From Burkholderia territorii (GTDB lineage Bacteria; Pseudomonadota; Gammaproteobacteria; Burkholderiales; Burkholderiaceae): a stretch of 64,000 nucleotides of DNA. The notes beneath the pieces were generated by a model. It was not told where the DNA came from, did no database searches, and saw only the letters and a list, made by a program, of their open reading frames with translations. The position numbers and the translations under genes are program-made. The stretch is from NCBI RefSeq assembly GCF_902833055.1, contig NZ_CADFEJ010000007.1:62001-126000 (forward strand). Direction: 5' to 3'. Positions 57,734 to 64,000 of this stretch are shown in pieces. The stretch's first letter is position 1. Each line of letters opens with the position of its first letter.

Positions 57734-59353
57734 ATGCTTTCCAGACGCTACCTCGCGATGTGGTGCGCCGTGCTGCTGCTCGTTGCGGCGGCTGCCCTCG
57801 CATCGCTCCACGTGCTTTCCTGGTTGTGGATCGTCATCCCCGTCGTGCTCGTCGCCGTCGGCCTGTACGACCTGAACCAGGATCGTCACGCGATCCTGCG
57901 CAATTATCCGCTCTGGGGCCATTTCCGGTTCCTGTTCGAGTTCATCCGCCCCGAGATCCGCCAGTATTTCGTCGAGGACGACACCGACGAGAAGCCGTTC
58001 TCGCGCGCGCAGCGCAGCCTCGTCTATCAGCGCGCGAAGAACGTCGCCGACAACCGCCCGTACGGCACCGAGCTGAACGTGAAGGCCGTCGCGCACGAGT
58101 GGATCAGCCACTCGCTCGCGCCGACCAAGCTGCCGAGCCACGACTTCCGGATCCGGGTCGGCGCGAGTCGCGCGCAGCCGTACGACATTTCGATCTTCAA
58201 CATCTCGGCGATGAGCTTCGGCTCGCTGTCCGCGAATGCGATCCGCTCGCTGAACCTCGGCGCGAAGAAAGGCGGCTTCGCGCACGACACCGGCGAAGGC
58301 TCGCTGTCGAAGTACCACCGCGAGCACGGCGGCGATATCATCTGGGAAATCGCGTCCGGCTACTTCGGCTGCCGCAACGACGACGGCACGTTCAACCCGG
58401 ACAAGTTCGCGAAGCAGGCGGCCGATCCGCAGGTGAAGATGATCGAGATCAAGCTGTCGCAAGGCGCGAAGCCGGGCCACGGCGGCGTGCTGCCGGCCGC
58501 GAAGATCACGCCCGAGATCGCCGAGACGCGCGGCGTGCCGATGGGCAAGGACTGCATCTCGCCCGCGACGCACTCGGAATTCTCGACACCGCGCGGCCTG
58601 CTCGAATTCGTCGAACGGCTGCGCACGCTGTCGGGCGGCAAGCCGACCGGGTTCAAGCTGTGTATCGGCCATCCGTGGGAATTCTTCGGGATCGCGAAGG
58701 CGATGATCGAGACGGGCATCGTGCCGGACTTCATCGTCGTCGACGGCGCGGAAGGCGGCACCGGCGCGGCGCCGCTCGAATTCACCGACCACGTCGGCGT
58801 GCCGCTGCAGGAAGGGCTGCTGCTCGTGCACAACACGCTCGTCGGGATCGGCGTGCGCGACCGCGTGAAGATCGGTGCGAGCGGCAAGATCATCACCGCG
58901 TTCGACATCGCGCGCACGCTCGCGATCGGCGCGGACTGGGTGAACTCGGCGCGCGGCTTCATGTTCGCGGTCGGCTGCATCCAGGCGCAGCACTGCCACA
59001 CCGACCGCTGCCCGACCGGCGTCGCCACGCAGGATCCGGTGCGCCAGCGCGCGATCGTCGTGCCCGACAAGGCCGAACGCGTGTACAACTTCCACCGCAA
59101 CACGCTGCATGCACTGCAGGAACTCGTGCAGGCGGCCGGCCTCGGCCATCCGTCGGAGTTGCGCGCGCATCACATCGTGCAGCGCGTCGCGCCGCACGAG
59201 GTGCGGCTGATGTCGCAATTGCTGAAGTACCTGAAGCCGGGCGCGCTGCTCGACGGCCAGACCTGCGGCTATACGCTGTACGACAAGTGGTGGCCGATCG
59301 CGCGCAGCGATTCGTTCGTGCTCGGCGAAACCGTTTACGCATCGATCGAATAA
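57734..59353 (+). CDS. FMN-binding glutamate synthase-like membrane protein
   Basis: 539 aa. Two N-terminal membrane helices (LAMWCAVLLLVAAAALASL, LWIVIPVVLVAVGLY), then the FMN/[3Fe-4S] domain of glutamate synthase: ISAMSFGSLSANAIRSLN, KPGHGGVLPAAKI, DGAEGGTGAAP, and the cluster Cys in GCIQAQHCHTDRCPTGVAT (C-x5-C-x4-C). It lacks the glutaminase domain, so it is unlikely to be a full glutamate synthase. The reaction is unknown. The start at 57734 follows CGGAG. Confidence 0.9.
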   Translation: MLSRRYLAMWCAVLLLVAAAALASLHVLSWLWIVIPVVLVAVGLYDLNQDRHAILRNYPLWGHFRFLFEFIRPEIRQYFVEDDTDEKPFSRAQRSLVYQRAKNVADNRPYGTELNVKAVAHEWISHSLAPTKLPSHDFRIRVGASRAQPYDISIFNISAMSFGSLSANAIRSLNLGAKKGGFAHDTGEGSLSKYHREHGGDIIWEIASGYFGCRNDDGTFNPDKFAKQAADPQVKMIEIKLSQGAKPGHGGVLPAAKITPEIAETRGVPMGKDCISPATHSEFSTPRGLLEFVERLRTLSGGKPTGFKLCIGHPWEFFGIAKAMIETGIVPDFIVVDGAEGGTGAAPLEFTDHVGVPLQEGLLLVHNTLVGIGVRDRVKIGASGKIITAFDIARTLAIGADWVNSARGFMFAVGCIQAQHCHTDRCPTGVATQDPVRQRAIVVPDKAERVYNFHRNTLHALQELVQAAGLGHPSELRAHHIVQRVAPHEVRLMSQLLKYLKPGALLDGQTCGYTLYDKWWPIARSDSFVLGETVYASIE

Positions 59354-59386
59354 CGCGCGATCGCGCGCCGCCGGCGCGTCTCGCAT

Positions 59387-59418
59387 AAAGAAAAGCGCCC
59401 CGCGGGGCGCTTTTTCTT
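59387..59418. terminator. Bidirectional terminator between the FMN protein and GST genes
   Basis: Stem GCGCCCC (59395-59401) / GGGGCGC (59404-59410) extended by A and T runs on both sides (AAAGAAAA ... TTTTTCTT). Suits both convergent genes. Confidence 0.85.
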
Positions 59419-59447
59419 CGTCTGCCAGATCCGCCGCCGGCGGCCGC

Positions 59448-60059
59448 TCAACCTTGCGGCAGCGTGTCGACGAACGTCTGCCGCTGCGACAGCTTCGCGA
59501 AATGCTTGTCGAGGTTCGGATGGCGATCGCGCCAGTTGAGTTCGGGCATCCGGAAGTCCAGATAGCCGAGCGCGCAGCCGAGTGCGATATCGGCGAGCGT
59601 GTAATGATTACCGACGCACCACGTCTTGCCGCCGAGGCCCTGCGACATCGCGACGAGTGCGTCGTCGATCTTGCGTTGCTGACGCGCGATCCAGCTCGCG
59701 CTGCGCTGCGCTTCGTCGCGCAGCGTGTATTCGAGACGAATCGCCACGGCCGCATCCAGCACGCCGTCGCCCAGCGCTTCCCAGCAACGCACTTCGACAC
59801 GTTCGCGCCCCGACGGCGGAATCAGCTTGCCGACCGGCGACAGCGTGTCGACGTATTCGCAGATCACGCGGGAATCGAACACCGCGGCACCATCCTCCAT
59901 CACGAGACACGGGACCTTGCCGAGCGGATTCGACGCATGAATGTCGGTGTCCGGCGCCCACACGTTCTCGAGCTCCAGCTTGTAGTCGATCTTCTTTTCA
60001 GCAAGCACGATCCGCGCCTTTCGGACGTACGGGCTGCTGAGCGAACCGATTAATTTCAT
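59448..60059 (-). CDS. Glutathione S-transferase family protein
   Basis: 203 aa of GST fold. N-terminal thioredoxin-like domain with MKLIGSLSSPYVRKARIVL (the Ser of SSPYVRK is the likely catalytic residue), NPLGKVPCLVMEDGAAVFDSRVI (cis-Pro and the glutathione gamma-Glu site), then an all-helical C-terminal domain with YTLADIALGCAL. Start at 60059 or at the ATG directly before it (60062). Substrate unknown. Divergent from pepP. Confidence 0.92.
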   Translation of the reverse strand: MKLIGSLSSPYVRKARIVLAEKKIDYKLELENVWAPDTDIHASNPLGKVPCLVMEDGAAVFDSRVICEYVDTLSPVGKLIPPSGRERVEVRCWEALGDGVLDAAVAIRLEYTLRDEAQRSASWIARQQRKIDDALVAMSQGLGGKTWCVGNHYTLADIALGCALGYLDFRMPELNWRDRHPNLDKHFAKLSQRQTFVDTLPQG

Positions 60060-60247
60060 CATCTGCCTTTTTAAGGGAACCGCCGAGAGTATACGTTGTC
60101 GCCGATCATAACCGGGCGGCGCGACCGGGTAGAAAATCTGCCCGTCCGGCCTGTGGATGGTTTGCAACAGCCGTCGGCGAGCGCCGTCCGGCGCGGCTTG
60201 CGGCCACGCCTCTCACGCGCGGCGCCCGGCGGCGCTACAATCGCACG

Positions 60248-61645
<1,398 letters not shown>

Positions 61646-61736
61646 GCGTCCCGCAAGTTGCCATCGCGCCGCTGTCGCGCCACCTTCGGCTCGCCGTTGA
61701 TTCGCCGTTGACCGTTACCCCGTTTCACGAACACTG

Positions 61737-62924
61737 ATGACGACCGCTTCCTCCCCGGCCACGCCGGACTACGATCTCGCCATCGTCGGCGCGGGCCCCG
61801 TCGGGCTCGCGCTCGCCGGCTGGCTCGCCCGACGCAGCGCGACGCAGCACGCGTCGATCGCGCTGATCGACGCGCGCGAACCGGCCGCGAGCGCGAACGA
61901 CCCGCGTGCGATCGCCGTGTCGCATGGCAGCCGCGTGCTGCTCGACACGCTCGGATGGCCGGGCGACGCAACGCCGATCGAGCACATTCACGTGTCGCAG
62001 CGCGGCCATTTCGGCCGCACGCTGATCGATCGCGACGAGCACGACCTGGCCGCCCTCGGCTACGTCGTGCGCTACGGCTCGATCGTGCAGGCCCTCGCGC
62101 AGGCGGTGCGCGGCACGCGCATCGACTGGCTCACGTCGACCACCGCCCGCACGCCGCGACAGGACGCCGACGGCGTCACGCTGACGCTCGACGGCCCGCA
62201 AGGCGAGCGCACGCTGCGCGCGCGCCTCGTCATCAATGCCGAAGGCGGGTTGTTCCACGAACGGCAGGCCGATACCGGCAAGCATCACCGCGACTACGGT
62301 CAGACCGCGATCGTCGGCACGGTCACGGTCTCGGCGCCGCGCCCGAACGTTGCATGGGAACGCTTCACGCACGAAGGCCCGCTCGCGCTGCTGCCGCTCG
62401 GCGGTCCGCGCCAGGCCGAATATTCGCTCGTGTGGTGCTGCGCGCCCGACGAGGCGGCCCGACGCGCGGCCCTTCCCGACGACGCGTTCCTGCGCGAACT
62501 CGGCGCTGCCTTCGGCGAGCGGATGGGCCGGTTCATCGCGATCGCGGGGCGCGCATCGTTTCCGCTGGGACTGAGCGCGGCGCAAACGCTCGTCAACGGT
62601 CGCATCGCGATCGTCGGCAATGCCGCGCAAACGCTGCATCCGGTCGCAGGCCAAGGGCTCAACCTGGGGCTGCGCGACGCGCACACGCTCGTCGACGCGC
62701 TGTCCGCCCAGGGCTTCGAACCTACCGCACTTGCCACCTTCAACGCGCGGCGCGCGCTCGACCGGCGCTTCACGATCGGCGCGACCGACACGCTCGCGCG
62801 GCTGTTCACGGTCGACGCCGGCCCCCTCCCGCTGCTGCGCGGCGCGGCGCTCACCGCGCTCGAATTCGTACCGCCGCTCAAGAAGGCGATCGCGCGCCAG
62901 ATGATGTTCGGCCAGCGCAGCTGA
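61737..62924 (+). CDS. ubiH: UbiH/UbiF family FAD-dependent hydroxylase
   Basis: Hydroxylates an intermediate ring carbon in ubiquinone synthesis. 395 aa: FAD motif DLAIVGAGPVGLALAGWLA, DPRAIAVSHGS, and the second FAD motif GRIAIVGNAAQTLHPVAGQGLNLGLRDA, here noted for GNAAQTLHP and GQGLNLG. By position next to pepP this is probably UbiH, but UbiF or UbiI-type specificity cannot be excluded. Followed by dusB after 143 bases. Confidence 0.9.
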   Translation: MTTASSPATPDYDLAIVGAGPVGLALAGWLARRSATQHASIALIDAREPAASANDPRAIAVSHGSRVLLDTLGWPGDATPIEHIHVSQRGHFGRTLIDRDEHDLAALGYVVRYGSIVQALAQAVRGTRIDWLTSTTARTPRQDADGVTLTLDGPQGERTLRARLVINAEGGLFHERQADTGKHHRDYGQTAIVGTVTVSAPRPNVAWERFTHEGPLALLPLGGPRQAEYSLVWCCAPDEAARRAALPDDAFLRELGAAFGERMGRFIAIAGRASFPLGLSAAQTLVNGRIAIVGNAAQTLHPVAGQGLNLGLRDAHTLVDALSAQGFEPTALATFNARRALDRRFTIGATDTLARLFTVDAGPLPLLRGAALTALEFVPPLKKAIARQMMFGQRS

Positions 62925-63067
62925 CGCGCGGCGCGGTGCGCGTTGCGCGCCGTCAGGCGATGCAAACCGGGTCAAATCGGCGGGGCATGGGAATACGGTA
63001 AAATGCGCGTTTTCCCTCCGCCCTTTTTTGCCCGCGACGCCCGGCGCCCGCGGGCGGTGCCATTGCG

Positions 63068-64000
63068 ATGCCCGTTATCGGCTCTCACGTATTGCGTAAC
63101 AACCTGTTCGTCGCCCCGATGGCCGGCGTGACGGATCGTCCGTTCCGCCAGCTGTGCAAGCGGCTGGGGGCCGGATACGCCGTGTCCGAGATGGTCGCGT
63201 CGAATGCGCAGCTGTGGAAGAGCGCGAAGACGATGCGGCGGGCGAACCACGAAGGCGAAGTCGAGCCGATCGCGGTGCAGATCGCCGGCGCCGATCCGGC
63301 GATGATGGCCGAAGCCGCCCGCTACAACGTCGACAACGGCGCGCAGATCATCGACATCAACATGGGCTGCCCGGCGAAGAAGGTCTGCAACGTCGCGGCC
63401 GGCTCCGCGCTGCTGCAGAACGAGCCGCTCGTGCAGCGAATCGTCGAGGCCGTCGTCGCGGCGGTCGGCACGGGCCCGGATGCGGTGCCCGTCACGCTGA
63501 AGATCCGCACCGGCTGGGATCGCGAGCACAAGAACGCGGTCACGGTCGCGCGCCTGGCCGAAGCGGCCGGCATCTCGATGCTGACCGTGCACGGCCGCAC
63601 GCGCGCCGACCTCTACCGCGGCGACGCGGAATACGACACCATCGCGGCCGTGAAGGCGGCCGTGCGCATCCCGGTCGTCGCGAACGGCGACATCACGTCG
63701 CCGGCAAAAGCGAAGGCCGTGCTCGACGCAACCGGCGCCGACGCACTGATGATCGGTCGCGCCGCGCAAGGCCGGCCGTGGCTGTTCCGTGAAATCGATC
63801 ATTTCCTGCAAACCGGCGAGCTGCTGCCCCCGCCGCGGATCGACGAGATCCAGCACGTGATGAACGAACACCTGGAAGACCACTACGCGTTCTATGGTGA
63901 ATTCACGGGCGTCCGTACTGCGCGCAAGCACATCGGCTGGTACACTCGCGGCCTTTCCGGTGCCAACGGGTTCCGGCACAGGATGAACACGCTCGATTCC
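63068..64000 (+). CDS. dusB: tRNA-dihydrouridine synthase DusB (partial, 3' end outside window)
   Basis: Reduces uridine to dihydrouridine in tRNA with FMN. 311 codons visible. VAPMAGVTDRPFRQLCKRLGA, DINMGCPAKKVCN (catalytic Cys), VTLKIRTGWD, VHGRTR, VANGDI and MIGRAAQGRPWLF are all present. A TAAAAT box (62999-63004) precedes the gene. In most proteobacteria dusB is followed by fis, which would lie just beyond the window. Confidence 0.95.
   Translation, partial: MPVIGSHVLRNNLFVAPMAGVTDRPFRQLCKRLGAGYAVSEMVASNAQLWKSAKTMRRANHEGEVEPIAVQIAGADPAMMAEAARYNVDNGAQIIDINMGCPAKKVCNVAAGSALLQNEPLVQRIVEAVVAAVGTGPDAVPVTLKIRTGWDREHKNAVTVARLAEAAGISMLTVHGRTRADLYRGDAEYDTIAAVKAAVRIPVVANGDITSPAKAKAVLDATGADALMIGRAAQGRPWLFREIDHFLQTGELLPPPRIDEIQHVMNEHLEDHYAFYGEFTGVRTARKHIGWYTRGLSGANGFRHRMNTLDS

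Overview
The window looks like a piece of the main chromosome of a Burkholderia species, most likely the B. cepacia complex. It is very GC-rich. Gene content and neighbourhoods fit this group: hemH-hrcA / nadK-recN, glnE / yhdP, glcDEF, oxyR-katG-dps, queA-tgt-yajC-secDF, a pqi operon, and ubiH-dusB. Nearly all of the sequence codes for housekeeping proteins. I saw no tRNA, rRNA, insertion sequence, phage, integron or CRISPR array, and no broken gene. The two genes at the edges, hemH and dusB, are cut by the window.

Layout. 1-7.3 kb: hemH (partial) and hrcA leftward, nadK-recN rightward, glnE leftward. 7.5-15.6 kb: yhdP, a Nit-type amidohydrolase, tldD, then aroG (DAHP synthase) behind a transcription attenuator. 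15.7-17.6 kb: leftward hmp (NO dioxygenase) and a cobalamin adenosyltransferase. 17.7-24.9 kb: a D-lactate dehydrogenase-like flavoprotein with glcD-glcE-glcF, then yggS and proC. 25-33.1 kb, leftward: recG, oxyR, katG, dps and ubiA, with two very small genes before and after katG. 33.3-41 kb: queA, tgt, yajC, secD, secF and a secreted S41 peptidase. 41-44.3 kb, leftward: an MHS-family transporter, two YceI proteins and a cytochrome b561. 44.5-52.3 kb: the four-gene pqi operon, a large membrane protein of the so-called 'site-specific recombinase' family, and an RlmL-like RNA methyltransferase. 52.5-64 kb: a VOC protein with a WYL regulator, a nitrilase divergent from a LysR regulator, NUDIX-mnmA, an FMN glutamate-synthase-like protein, a GST, pepP, ubiH and dusB.

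The most striking element is at 14216-14409. A good sigma70 promoter is followed by a 21-codon ORF with eight aromatic codons in a row (FYFYFFWY), and then by a strong intrinsic terminator ahead of aroG. Four RNA segments can pair as 1:2, 2:3 and 3:4, which is the classical ribosome-mediated attenuator design. Here it would control the entry enzyme of the shikimate pathway in response to all three aromatic amino acids.

Other regulatory structure read from the sequence: an NsrR-like palindrome at hmp; matching OxyR-like sites at the oxyR and katG promoters; a perfect hairpin holding the ribosome-binding site of the nitrilase gene; a large LysR-type palindrome in the nitrilase/lysR divergent region; TGTCAG-type inverted repeats in front of the VOC/WYL pair; and a nested hairpin between yajC and secD. 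Two small proteins of 45 and 51 aa, both with strong Shine-Dalgarno sequences, flank katG and are easily missed by gene callers.
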